From NCBI GenBank assembly GCA_007571305.1, contig RKRR01000193.1, forward strand, positions 1 to 42,035: a DNA stretch of 42,035 nt, read 5' to 3'. The notes beneath the pieces were generated by a model. It was not told the origin of the DNA. It saw nothing but the letters and a program-made list of their open reading frames with translations, and did no database searches. Numbering within the stretch: position 1 is the first letter of the stretch; every line of letters starts with the position of its first letter. The translations under genes were made by a program, and so were the position numbers. The stretch is from Candidatus Poribacteria bacterium (lineage in GTDB: Bacteria > Poribacteria > WGA-4E > WGA-3G). Shown here piece after piece: positions 7,477 through 15,959 of the stretch.

Positions 7477-8868
7477 TTACTGGGTGGTACAAAGTTCACA
7501 CACCAATTGCTCCAGAACACCTATCTCGTTGAGTCCGCCTGTTTTCAATTGGGTATCTACGATGAGGGTTTTTTCAATAGCAATGACTAACTCCTCAACG
7601 GTGAAAGCTTGGAGCGTCTGAAAAACCTTGTAGGCGACATAAGGATTCTGCTTCAGTATGTTATGCGTAGTTGACTTAGGTAGAAAACTGCCCATTTCTT
7701 CAACAAGCGGTTGAAAGATATTCCTCGTAAATTCAGAGAAGGGAGTTCGACTACGAAGCGGTCGAAGCCCCTTCTTGCCTGCGATGAGTTTGGCTTGGAG
7801 AGCAAATCGGAATTGACGAGCGATCGTCGAATTAACCAAAATAGGTTCTTGACCGCTTGCTAACACCTCATAAAGACTTTTCAAGGCTTGTCCGATTGAA
7901 CGTCTCCCAATCGCATCGGTGAGGTCGAAAATGCTATCAAACGTATTCTGCGTTACGATATTCTGGATATCCTGTTCGTCAATTTGACGTTTGTCGCCCG
8001 CGAAATCCACAATCTTGTTGATTGCTTCGGAAATTGTGTACATATCGCCGCCGGTGCGTGTCCTGAGTTGTGTAAAAGCACGGGGTGTAATCTGCTTATT
8101 GAATTCACTGAACTTTTCCGAAACCTTTTTATATAACGGATCTCGGTTCAGTGATGGCCCGGCTTCCACCGGATCAAAGGACCGATAGCGTCCCACGGTT
8201 TCAATCACTTTAACGACCCTGTTGCGCTCGTTCACGGATCCGCGCACTGTAAATATCAGAACACTGTTTTTGGGCAGATCGGCTTGGAGCCATTCAAGGA
8301 GTAAGTCAATGTCATCAGCGGCACCGGTCCCCGCAGCGTGCGTATCCAGTTGTTGGGCGATCTCTGGTAAACGTTCTAAGAAACCGCGCTCTTCGTCGGT
8401 TAATTTTGTCCCTAACTCATTGGTGAGTGCTTCAACCGCATTTACAGAGTCAAAATGCCGCTCGGCAATTTGCTGTGGGCTCACCTCTAAAAGTTTTGCC
8501 ATTGTAGAGATAGATTTTTGCGGGTCTGTCATTTCAATTTTGAACGCATTTCGGAGAAGCGTTATCGGTGTTGTACGTTGCTGAACTTTGAAAAAGGGAG
8601 CATCGCGGACAACCACCACTCGCCATTTTGACATGACTGGGTAGAGGTCAACTTGACTGAGAATTTCTCGAGTTGTGATATCGGTGCCATCGAGAAAGGT
8701 GAGGTTAAAATCGCGTGTTTCGGGTGAAAGTAAGTGATCTAACATCTGTTTGAGGGTCCCTTCAATCAGGAAACTTTCCTCTCCACAGAGTAGATATACA
8801 GGTAGGACTTTGTTTGCTTGGATTTCGCGTGAGATGTTTGGTGAGGGTTTTGTAGGTTTCTGTTTCAT
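7477..8868 (-). CDS. holA: DNA polymerase III, delta subunit (clamp loader)
   Basis: It is the clamp-loader subunit that opens the beta sliding clamp. The N-terminal VLPVYLLCGEESFLIEGTLKQM (split here at 21-42), the KWRVVVVRDAPFF strand and the later GGDMYTISEAINKIVDFAG and DAIGRRSIGQALKSLYEVLA segments are typical of HolA. The protein has 463 residues against the usual 330-350. The extra length is a helical insert at about residues 95-185, between the strand ending RDAPFF and NSVLIFTVRG, which is charged and contains DTHAAGTGAADDIDLL. No strong ribosome site is visible before ATG 8868. Confidence 0.85.
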   Translation of the reverse strand: MKQKPTKPSPNISREIQANKVLPVYLLCGEESFLIEGTLKQMLDHLLSPETRDFNLTFLDGTDITTREILSQVDLYPVMSKWRVVVVRDAPFFKVQQRTTPITLLRNAFKIEMTDPQKSISTMAKLLEVSPQQIAERHFDSVNAVEALTNELGTKLTDEERGFLERLPEIAQQLDTHAAGTGAADDIDLLLEWLQADLPKNSVLIFTVRGSVNERNRVVKVIETVGRYRSFDPVEAGPSLNRDPLYKKVSEKFSEFNKQITPRAFTQLRTRTGGDMYTISEAINKIVDFAGDKRQIDEQDIQNIVTQNTFDSIFDLTDAIGRRSIGQALKSLYEVLASGQEPILVNSTIARQFRFALQAKLIAGKKGLRPLRSRTPFSEFTRNIFQPLVEEMGSFLPKSTTHNILKQNPYVAYKVFQTLQAFTVEELVIAIEKTLIVDTQLKTGGLNEIGVLEQLVCELCTTQ

Positions 8869-9065
8869 GAGAGTCTTTCAGCGTCGAGCTCGCCGATTCG
8901 GGAGCAACGCTATTCTCCTGATATTGTAAAAAATAGGTTTGATTTCTACACAAACGGAGGCTTGTGGTCTACTTAGAATCGCATTGTAAATAGAGAATTC
9001 GACCCTCCGTACTCGCAGAGGTCTCTATCACTAAGGTACAATGCTAAGGAAACAAATGCAGACCA

Positions 9066-9209
9066 TCAGACTTTCGATAGGATGTGGGTGCCTATGAAGC
9101 CCAAGCCTTTCAGGTCTTTAGGGTTAGTATTATAGACGAACGTGATGCAAACTTTACGTTGTAAGGCTTTTAACTCCAATTGCATCTGTTTTCGGAGTTT
9201 CAGATGTGA
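9066..9209 (-). pseudogene. Remnant of a PotA-like ABC transporter ATPase
   Basis: Read on the - strand, about 47 codons give HLKLRKQMQLELKALQR followed by ITFVY. This closely matches the segment of spermidine/putrescine-type ATPases just after the Walker B region, where LKLRKQMQLELKALQR precedes GITFVYVTHD. The expected His-switch and downstream region are missing, with unrelated PKDLKGLGFIG before a stop. The fragment starts exactly where the methyltransferase ends, in another frame, so a recombination junction lies at about 9200-9209. Between 8869 and 9065 I see nothing else recognisable. Confidence 0.6.
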
Positions 9210-10486
9210 GTCGTCCTCTGGCAAATGACGATATTCTCTTCGTGCATCGTTGTGGAGGTTTCACCTACAATGTTAGAAGGGCTGTTTTTCTTTGGCATCC
9301 GTTTGTTTGGTATATTTCTGACGATTGTTGCCTTATGGATACATCCATGCTGGCGGAAGGCGGAAACGATAAATGCGTCCGTTGGCAACATGATTTTTTT
9401 CACTCGGCGATTCCCAACGACATAGCAAATTGTAGCGTTCGGCGAAAGCACCTGTGCTACTGAACTGATGCTACGTTCAAGGTCTATGTAAAATGCCGAC
9501 ACCTCTTGTGCCCGTTTCTCATCAACAGATTCAATTTCCGCGATAGCCTCTGCTACTGGAGAATCCATCAAGGTTTCTTCTGAATGGTGTCCTCCCATTG
9601 CAAGTTTGTCAACTTTACGAGCGTTCGGTAGACCTATCCACTCTGCTGAAAGTCGTGAAAATTGTCCGTACGCTACCGTCGTGTGTGAATCTCCATAAGG
9701 CGGAGATGTAATCACCAGGTCATAACCGCCGAGGGGTCGAGGCATTGGCAGTTCGCCCGTGGCGGTGTTAGCATCAGACACAGATACCTCAACGCTTTTC
9801 CGTTTTTCAAGGAACGCTGCCAAACCGTGTCGATTTCTGCTGAGTTTCTTACTAAAAATACCAAAGACATCCGGGTTGAAATCCTCAAGTTTCTTCGCGG
9901 GCATGCGATATAATTTAAACTCTCCATTTCGTGTATAGGAGACCTCTCGAACCGTTTCCGAAAACGCAACCAATATAAAATTTCGGATAGATTCATTTTC
10001 TATCTTGTTAATCCAACTACGTAGATAGGCGAGACATCTAATAACTTCTTCGGAGAACCAATACGTAAGGTTCGGAATATCAGGTATCGGAGCGTCAGGC
10101 ACTTCGCCTTCTTGGAATTCAACTTGAAAGTGATGATAGCTCAACCTATTGAGTGTTTCATCTAAGGTAGATAGGCAAATCGGTGTTGATTTCGCAGTCG
10201 CTATAAGCCGAACGAGCGGATTAATATCGCATCCAACGCTATGCATGCCGAATAGAGATGCCTCAATCAGAGAGGTACCCGTGCCTCAATGGGGATCGAG
10301 AAGCCAGCCGCCTTCTATGCCATACTGCTTAAGGAGTTTCCGCGCGATTTGCGGAATCATCATCGCAGGATACGTGTGAAAGCAGTGGGTGTGCTCCTTT
10401 GTGTCAACCCCGCGAAAATCCCATGTTTCATCTTTGTATTTCACCCCACTTGTAATCATATCAACTTTTCCCGTCCGCCAAAGCAT
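9200..10486 (-). pseudogene. Site-specific DNA methyltransferase interrupted by an in-frame TGA
   Basis: Two open pieces in one frame (10486-10286, 66 residues; 10246-9200, 348 residues) together form an amino-type DNA methyltransferase of about 428 residues. The first piece ends LLDPH; the next codon is TGA (10288-10286), followed by GTGTSLIEASLFGMHSVGCD. This is the SAM-binding motif I, where related enzymes have DPxCGTGT, so the TGA sits at the Cys codon. The catalytic motif IV TSPPYGDS is intact downstream (180-187 of the second piece). A point change from TGC or TGT would explain the stop. No restriction endonuclease is visible beside it. Recoding is possible but unsupported. Initiation at 10246 would give a protein lacking motif I. 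Confidence 0.8.
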
Positions 10487-10571
10487 AGATTCAAGAATTT
10501 TTCATCAATTCTAAAACCGGTCCCATGATTTCTGACGACCTTATTTTCTCTCAAATGCATTCTCACATCAA

Positions 10572-10740
10572 CTATAATAACCCAACTTGCTACCTATAGG
10601 ATTTCAGAGCCACGAACACTCTTTTTCGACGAGACTCATCCATGTTTGCGAAAAGTTTGGGGTATTCCCGGGTCCTTTTCGGTGTGAAGCTGCACAACCT
10701 AACAGGTTATGCTACAAACCAGCAACTTGGGTTATTATAG
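10572..10740. repeat. Family B MITE-like element, copy 3
   Basis: It has near-perfect 20-bp inverted ends, CTATAATAACCCAACTTGCT against the complement of AGCAACTTGGGTTATTATAG, with one mismatch. One REP-like unit lies at 10693-10715 (-). The internal part (10617-10690) resembles the copy at 26.6 kb rather than those at 13.6 and 17.1 kb. It abuts a family C element. Confidence 0.85.
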
Positions 10741-10803
10741 TAAAATCGGAAAATAAGTTCACAAAATGCTATGAGTGTATAAGTAATTACGGAATCTACT
10801 ATA
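10736..10803. repeat. Family C MITE-like element, copy 2, without the REP core
   Basis: A 64-bp core from TAGTAAAATCGG to GGAATCTACTA flanked by TA on both sides. Only the two ends are present, with AAGTTCAC on one side and GTGTATAAGTAATT on the other, and the central REP-like unit is missing. It is inserted at the edge of the neighbouring family B element. Between 10487 and 10571 nothing else is seen. Confidence 0.75.
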
Positions 10804-10847
10804 AGTGCTGTTTATAATTGGGACGAACTACCGCCAGTTGGAATCGC

Positions 10848-11030
10848 TCAGGTTGCGTTGTCGCTGGTGGTCTCCTTCTGCGTACCTGCGGTAGCAAAAG
10901 CGGAGAAACGTTTCGTTGGATTCGATGCGCCACAACTGGGACATTTCGGAGGCGTGTTGGTATCACTGACGCGTCGAAGCACCTCAAATTCAGCTCTGCA
11001 GTCCTTGCAATGGTATTCAAAAATTGGCAT
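10848..11030 (-). CDS. FmdB-family zinc-ribbon protein
   Basis: This 60-residue protein begins MPIFEYHCKDCRAEFE, the signature of the FmdB/CxxC-CxxC-SSSS family. Two CxxC pairs (C8/C11 and C29/C32) should bind one zinc. The tail is low-complexity, with many T and S. The molecular role of the family is not established; some members are annotated as regulators. It begins 10 bp after the stop of the large secreted protein on the same strand and probably shares its transcript. The two also share a zinc-ribbon theme, since the larger protein has its own CxxCG pair. Confidence 0.85.
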   Translation of the reverse strand: MPIFEYHCKDCRAEFEVLRRVSDTNTPPKCPSCGASNPTKRFSAFATAGTQKETTSDNAT

Positions 11031-11040
11031 CGTTTTTCCC

Positions 11041-13476
11041 TTAAACTTGGGTAGGTCGAATGATGATTTTTACTTTTGTGCCTTTAGGTGGTATAACATC
11101 GGTATTCACACGATACGTCCGATCATCAGTGCCAGTAGGTAAGGGGTGGTTGAAAAGTGAATCTGGGTCGCGATAGACAGCGACGATATTGTGGAAGAGT
11201 TGGGCAGTGAATTGATTGTTTTTAAGCCGTCCACCCGTGAATATCCATGGTGTGGCTTGCATCGGCTGTTCCGTAAAGGCATTCCATACTAACTCCCTTG
11301 CGCGGCGCGAGACCACCTCTTCACCTTGGTCCCATTCCACCCAAATGTCAACAGGGGCTCCTGTCGGAGTTCGTGGATCACCCTCAACTGAAAGATTCAT
11401 ACCGGGCGTAAAATCTAAAACTCCGAGTGCTGTAAGTATATAAATCGGCTCTGCGTCAACGATTAAAATGCTTTCATGCGTTTTCCCAAGTTTGCCACAG
11501 GCAAAGAATTCAATATTAGCATCTCCACCGACAATGTTAATTTCACCCGGCAGCGTTACCTCGCGTTTGCTGGTATCGAACACAACGTTGCCGAGCTGAT
11601 AAATATTTTCGCTAATTTGCTTGGGTTTCGCTAGCTGGACATCTGTTGCTGCAGTGGATTTTGGAAAGACAGTGAGTTTTTCCGAGGCCCTATTATCACT
11701 TCCGTCTACATCCGAGAGGTCTATGCGTGCCACAAACTCTATTTTACCTTCCTTTGTAGGCACCCAATCAGCGGAAATGACAGTCTCGGTGAGTTCTGGA
11801 GTCCAAAGGACTTCGGTTGTAGCAACCTTCTCATCACCAACGTAAAACTGGATTTTGAGAATCTCGTCAAGAGGAGTTCCCGTATTCCGAAGGGTTGCAC
11901 TTAGGCGCACGACTTCGCCGACGCGTGGCGTAGGTGGTGAAAACCGGAGGCTCTGTGGAACAATCCCGATGTTCGGCTCTGTTGGACCTACCAAGGCATG
12001 ACTCAAGGACATGACAGCAAAACAGGTTGACAAAAAATCACTCTCAGATCCGCGCCATCTCCCATCAGGTTCCTGTTGTGCAACCATCATCCGTGAGATT
12101 TCATTGTACCAATCGTAGCCAGCAAGTGTGTCCAAAGTTGGAGGAATGTCACAGAACCGTTGTAACGAAAGTAGATAGTAGTAAAGCCACGAGTTAGAAC
12201 CAGGGTTCCGGGTTAAGGTCCAATGCTTTTTGACCCATTCGATGCCTTTCTGAATCTGCGGATCGTCGGCGGGGACACCACATGCCCGAAGGGCCCACAA
12301 TCCAGTTGCGGTCATGCTTCCGTAGACCCCTATTGCCCACGGTGAACCCTCATCAACTAAATTGTAGAGCCATCCGCCCGTTTCGGTTTGGTTCCGGCGA
12401 ATCCATTTCTCGGCACGTGCCCATGTATCAGGTGGAATATCAAGCCCCCACTGCTTTGCAGCATAGAGTGCATAGATAACCATGTTCATATGCGCGCCAT
12501 CGGCAGTAAACCCGTATCCCCAACCGCCATCGTCGCGTTCGTCTGTGAACTCACTGCCTTTGATAGGGAGCTGTTTTTTAACTAATTGATTCACAGCAAA
12601 CTGAGCTCGCTCCCTGTATGCGGCATCTCGCGTCGCGACTAAAGCAGGTATCACCACGGCAGATTGATAAACAGCGAATTCGTTCCAGTTCTGTGCCAAG
12701 AGAAACTCTAAGCCTTTTTGCACTGCTGGGTGTGAAGACGTATGTCCCGTTGCGAACAACGTTTGCAATGCCAACGCTGTTTCTTGCGTCTGATCTTCAC
12801 CGAAATTCCAAGCCTTGCCCGGAATAAAGTTTTCAGCAAGCCCTTTTAGGCTCGCTCCGCAGGTAATGCAGATTAAGATAAGTTGATTTTCTGTTCCACA
12901 CTGTAGGCAGGTGCGGCTATGCCTTCCTTGTTGTGCTTCTATCCAAGCAATACCTTTCGTTATGGCGTTCTGGGCCTGTTCAGGGGTGATATGTGGAAAC
13001 GTTCGAGCCTCCGCGACAATCGTCGCATGAGTCACGTTGTTTCCTATGTCCGTTTCTTCAATGTGTTTTGCACCGGTCGGGTTAACGACGGCATAGATTT
13101 CAGTCTTACCCGGAGGAGGTTGCCATTGTGTTTTTACCCGCTTGCTCTTTCCGGGTTTTAACTCCAAGATCACATCCTTACAGAGTATTTGGAGCGGTTG
13201 TATCGCCGGATCCGCCTCATAAAGGTCAACGACCAGATCTTGGTTCATCGTTTGTGTTCCGTCACCAACATTTTTCACCTCAACGAAGATAGTAATCTCT
13301 TCTCCCTCCATCGGTGTTGGGTTGGAAAAGGAGATACTATCAGCGTCAACACGGAAGTCTGGCAGCTGTGCGAATCCGTTTGTGGTAAAGGAGGCAATAA
13401 TAAACATTCCGATTGCTAATCTTAACAGTAGATATCGGAAACTGATACACTGCACCAAACGAAGATACCTAATCAT
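11041..13476 (-). CDS. Secreted CARDB / alpha-alpha toroid (prenyltransferase-like) repeat protein
   Basis: The 811-residue protein has a signal peptide ending near TTNGFAQ. A CARDB adhesion-type beta-sandwich follows (about 40-150, with NPTPMEGEEITIFVEVKNVG). An alpha/alpha-toroid region (about 160-520) has repeated squalene-cyclase/terpene-cyclase-like units such as DDGGWGYGF, ETGGWLYN and EPDGRWRGSESDFLSTCFA. A second CARDB (about 540-640) and a beta-rich tail complete it. A CLQCG...CITCG zinc knuckle interrupts the start of the toroid. I chose ATG 13476 over the frame opening at 13533 because GAGGTG precedes it and it gives a normal signal peptide. It is not likely to be a true terpene cyclase; a binding or protease-inhibitor-like (A2M toroid) role is possible. 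Function unknown. Confidence 0.75.
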   Translation of the reverse strand: MIRYLRLVQCISFRYLLLRLAIGMFIIASFTTNGFAQLPDFRVDADSISFSNPTPMEGEEITIFVEVKNVGDGTQTMNQDLVVDLYEADPAIQPLQILCKDVILELKPGKSKRVKTQWQPPPGKTEIYAVVNPTGAKHIEETDIGNNVTHATIVAEARTFPHITPEQAQNAITKGIAWIEAQQGRHSRTCLQCGTENQLILICITCGASLKGLAENFIPGKAWNFGEDQTQETALALQTLFATGHTSSHPAVQKGLEFLLAQNWNEFAVYQSAVVIPALVATRDAAYRERAQFAVNQLVKKQLPIKGSEFTDERDDGGWGYGFTADGAHMNMVIYALYAAKQWGLDIPPDTWARAEKWIRRNQTETGGWLYNLVDEGSPWAIGVYGSMTATGLWALRACGVPADDPQIQKGIEWVKKHWTLTRNPGSNSWLYYYLLSLQRFCDIPPTLDTLAGYDWYNEISRMMVAQQEPDGRWRGSESDFLSTCFAVMSLSHALVGPTEPNIGIVPQSLRFSPPTPRVGEVVRLSATLRNTGTPLDEILKIQFYVGDEKVATTEVLWTPELTETVISADWVPTKEGKIEFVARIDLSDVDGSDNRASEKLTVFPKSTAATDVQLAKPKQISENIYQLGNVVFDTSKREVTLPGEINIVGGDANIEFFACGKLGKTHESILIVDAEPIYILTALGVLDFTPGMNLSVEGDPRTPTGAPVDIWVEWDQGEEVVSRRARELVWNAFTEQPMQATPWIFTGGRLKNNQFTAQLFHNIVAVYRDPDSLFNHPLPTGTDDRTYRVNTDVIPPKGTKVKIIIRPTQV

Positions 13477-13591
13477 GCTGCACCTCACATTTGTCAAAGA
13501 AATTGTTATTATTCCAGCGAGTGCCACAACCAAATTTCGGTGTATCTTTCAATGAGGCGAGCGTGGCAACGCAATTCCTACCGATCCTAAA

Positions 13592-13757
13592 TTAACCCAA
13601 GTTGCTACGGACAAGTTTTTAGGAAACCCATAGACACCATTTTCAACGAAAATCCTTCAGTATTTGGCTGTTTTTGTAGCATAGGAGACCGTTGGTTTCC
13701 TGTGGACATTTATACACAACCTAGCAGGTTAGGCTACGAGGTGGCAACTTAGGTTAA
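13592..13757. repeat. Family B MITE-like element, copy 4
   Basis: Ends are TTAACCCAAGTTGCTAC and GGCAACTTAGGTTAA. It carries an inverted pair of REP-like units, 13676-13704 (+) with an 11-pair stem and 13715-13737 (-), separated by GACATTTATA. This pair arrangement is like a BIME. It ends directly at the stop codon of the next gene. Confidence 0.85.
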
Positions 13758-13758
13758 A

Positions 13759-14688
13759 TTAGTTTCCCGACCAGTACCCAACGGAAACCGAGGAAGGCTG
13801 TGGTATCGGATTTTTGAACACGGGTTGTCCCCCTGATGTCCATTTACTAATTTCGCCTTGGAAGGTCTCCCCAAGTATGTCAGCTATCCAAATTCCGCCA
13901 TCTGCGGGCGAAACGCTGATCGCTACAATTGCCATCCCTGCGAGAAACTCATTTCCTTTGCTCCCGTCTGGTGATAAGTTGATTAACATCGACTGTTGTG
14001 AAACAACCCATACACTTCCATCAGCAACATTCATGCGCGGGGACGTAGGATTTGGAATATCGGTAATTTCCACCAGCTTCTGTCCGCTCGCTGAAACCCG
14101 CATGAGAACACTATGTTGACTGTCGGCGATCCAGGCATTTCCATCGTAGTCAACAGTTACGCCTTTAGGTTCACCCATCGGTGGTGCGTCTGCTACTTTA
14201 TTCCCTGCGGCATCGTAGCGTGCAATAGGACCTCGTGCGTTTGTTATCCATGCCGAACCGTCCCTCGGATTCACCGCCACTGCGGGTTCATAGGCGGATA
14301 TCACAGCGACAACTTGGGTGCCATCACCGGATACTTTTGTAACAGCATCAAGACCTGCGATCCATGCCGAACCATCGGCGGGGTTAATGGCAATCTGGTT
14401 CGGACGATTAATATCGGGAATTTCCTTAAAATCACCACTGTTTGGATTATAACGATAGACAGTATTTGCCGCTGAAACTGCGATCCAGACAACGCCATCT
14501 GCTGGATTCACCTCGGCGGCAGTTGCCTGTGGTAAATTCGGAATAACCTGTGGATCAGCGTTCCCATCGGCATATAATTTATAAACTGTATCTCCCTTGC
14601 TTACGACCCAGCATTCTCCATTATATTGTCCATAACTGATGGTAACACATAGAGCCGACAGGACTATTGCCCAAAACATCTTCTTCAT
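13759..14688 (-). CDS. Secreted beta-propeller (NHL/SMP-30/Vgb-like) protein
   Basis: The 309-residue protein has a signal peptide (about 1-20, ending SYG). Six or more repeats of about 40 residues each carry an NPADGxxWI or NVADGSVWV signature and look like propeller blades (for example near 60-70, 105-115, 150-160, 185-195, 225-235 and 265-275). The pattern resembles virginiamycin B lyase-like or NHL propellers, which mostly act as binding scaffolds. No catalytic residues are evident. The start follows GAGGAGATATAA. Flanking elements B4 and the RND stump separate it from other genes. Confidence 0.75.
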   Translation of the reverse strand: MKKMFWAIVLSALCVTISYGQYNGECWVVSKGDTVYKLYADGNADPQVIPNLPQATAAEVNPADGVVWIAVSAANTVYRYNPNSGDFKEIPDINRPNQIAINPADGSAWIAGLDAVTKVSGDGTQVVAVISAYEPAVAVNPRDGSAWITNARGPIARYDAAGNKVADAPPMGEPKGVTVDYDGNAWIADSQHSVLMRVSASGQKLVEITDIPNPTSPRMNVADGSVWVVSQQSMLINLSPDGSKGNEFLAGMAIVAISVSPADGGIWIADILGETFQGEISKWTSGGQPVFKNPIPQPSSVSVGYWSGN

Positions 14689-14831
14689 TATTTATATCTC
14701 CTCATTTTACTCTGTGCGCTTTGTAAGCTCGTAATCGATGATTGTAAGTACGCGCTGTAAGCGACGCCTTCGTTTTTTAATCTTAACACAGTTTCGGTTA
14801 ATTTTGCAAGGAATTTCGTGTATCTCTACAA

Positions 14832-15167
14832 TGTTACGACCGTGCTGAGAACATTCGCAAAACGACAGGATTGGGGATGTTGCCACTCGCTTTTGCACAC
14901 GGATCTGGGGCAGAACTTCAGAAACCACTCGCAATCATCATTAGTGGTGGGATGATAACCGCTACGTTCTTAACGCTTCCCGTTTTACCGGTCTTGTACT
15001 ACATTGTGGAATTAAGCTGGATAAGGAGTTTCAAGCGGCAACTGGAGAAGGAAGGTATTGTTTTAGATGAGAATATGATACCCCCTTGTGATTTGAATCG
15101 ACACTCTACAAATTGGTGTGTAAACTTTTTTGAAACTTTTTGCGTTGAAAGGTGTCTAATAAGGTAA
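14832..15167 (+). pseudogene. C-terminal stump of an RND efflux pump (CzcA/CusA/AcrB-like)
   Basis: The + frame reads GLGMLPLAFAHGSGAELQKP, then LAIIISGGMITATFLTLPVL and PVLYYIVE. This is the last two membrane helices of heavy-metal or multidrug RND permeases, where GMLPLA, a loop with GSGAExQKPLA and GGxxTATxLTLxVLPxxY are strongly conserved. The other roughly 950 residues are absent and no start codon or ribosome site precedes it. A basic tail (SFKRQLEKEGI) then an unrelated Cys-rich end follow. It is a deletion remnant, and its true end is probably near 15075. Confidence 0.8.
15132..15159 (+). promoter_or_regulatory. ECF sigma-type promoter
   Basis: GAAACTT (15132-15138) and GTCTAA (15154-15159) are separated by 15 bp. 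This resembles the GGAACTT / CGTCTAA layout used by extracytoplasmic-function sigma factors. It lies 45 bp upstream of the secreted protein at 15205 and within the tail of the RND stump. Confidence 0.5.
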
Positions 15168-15204
15168 AAGCGAAAACTTAACGAATGAAGCGAGGGAGGC
15201 AATA

Positions 15205-15930
15205 ATGAAACGCGCACATTTCTACTACCTAACTGTTGTAGTGATCCTTCTGTTTTTTGGAATCAGCATGGTAAGCCTGGCTGAAGTTGCTGTTTTGAAA
15301 CTGGAGATTTCCGATGTCGTCAGTAACGCCGATGCAAGGCAAATTCGACGGTTGCTGAAACCTTGGGCGGATCCAGAGGATGTCACATTCCACACACCTG
15401 TTGACAAGCACGGTAGAAAGCGGCTTTTCACGACACGCGTGGAAGTCAAACCGAGACAGGGTCCCTCCACATACAGCGAAACACATACATTTGACGTTTA
15501 TGACATCATGCGTCAGTTGAACGATTCGCGTTTCCGGGGCCGCCATGGACTTGGACACTCCCGTGTTATTCATACCGAAGCTACCATTCGCGGCGACCTG
15601 TTTGCACACCCCGGCTTCGCCCGGAGTTATCTCCGAAACGTTCCGGCCTGGCGACGTTGGCGACCTGATACCTCCAATATCCATCATGCTATGACTGCGG
15701 GGCATGAGGAGCAGAAATTCGTCTTCAGCGCGAATCCTAAGTTTGATCAACTACGAATTGATACCGCAAACAACGATAAACCGGTCGAGGTAGAGGGTAT
15801 CATCACTGGATTTGATGGCCCCTATCCAATTGTATCCGTTCGCAAGTACGAGGTGGGCTATCATGTCAAGACGAAGGCATCTGGAGCGGAAACAGCGAGG
15901 CAACCGACCTACGACTATCTTGAGAAATAA
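15205..15930 (+). CDS. Secreted protein of unknown function
   Basis: The 241-residue protein has an N-terminal signal/anchor (about 7-27, ending SLAEV). A small alpha/beta region (about 28-90, VAVLKLEISDVVSNADARQI onward) has a size and strand-helix-strand pattern that could be ferredoxin-like, but it has no CxxC metal site. A His/Arg-rich middle follows, with SRFRGRHGLGHSRVIHTEA (about 113-131). I do not recognise a family. Start ATG 15205 has GGGAGGCAATA before it. The likely ECF promoter and the efflux-pump stump upstream suggest an envelope or metal stress setting, which is inference. Confidence 0.6.
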   Translation: MKRAHFYYLTVVVILLFFGISMVSLAEVAVLKLEISDVVSNADARQIRRLLKPWADPEDVTFHTPVDKHGRKRLFTTRVEVKPRQGPSTYSETHTFDVYDIMRQLNDSRFRGRHGLGHSRVIHTEATIRGDLFAHPGFARSYLRNVPAWRRWRPDTSNIHHAMTAGHEEQKFVFSANPKFDQLRIDTANNDKPVEVEGIITGFDGPYPIVSVRKYEVGYHVKTKASGAETARQPTYDYLEK

Positions 15931-15959
15931 AGGGATGACCGCCAACAGCGGCTTTCATC

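Noticed and set aside
10286..10288. Selenocysteine or stop-codon recoding at the methyltransferase TGA
   Set aside because: TGA ends many intact genes here and no SECIS-like hairpin was evident just 3' of the site, so a nonsense mutation is preferred. The point is kept only as something to check.
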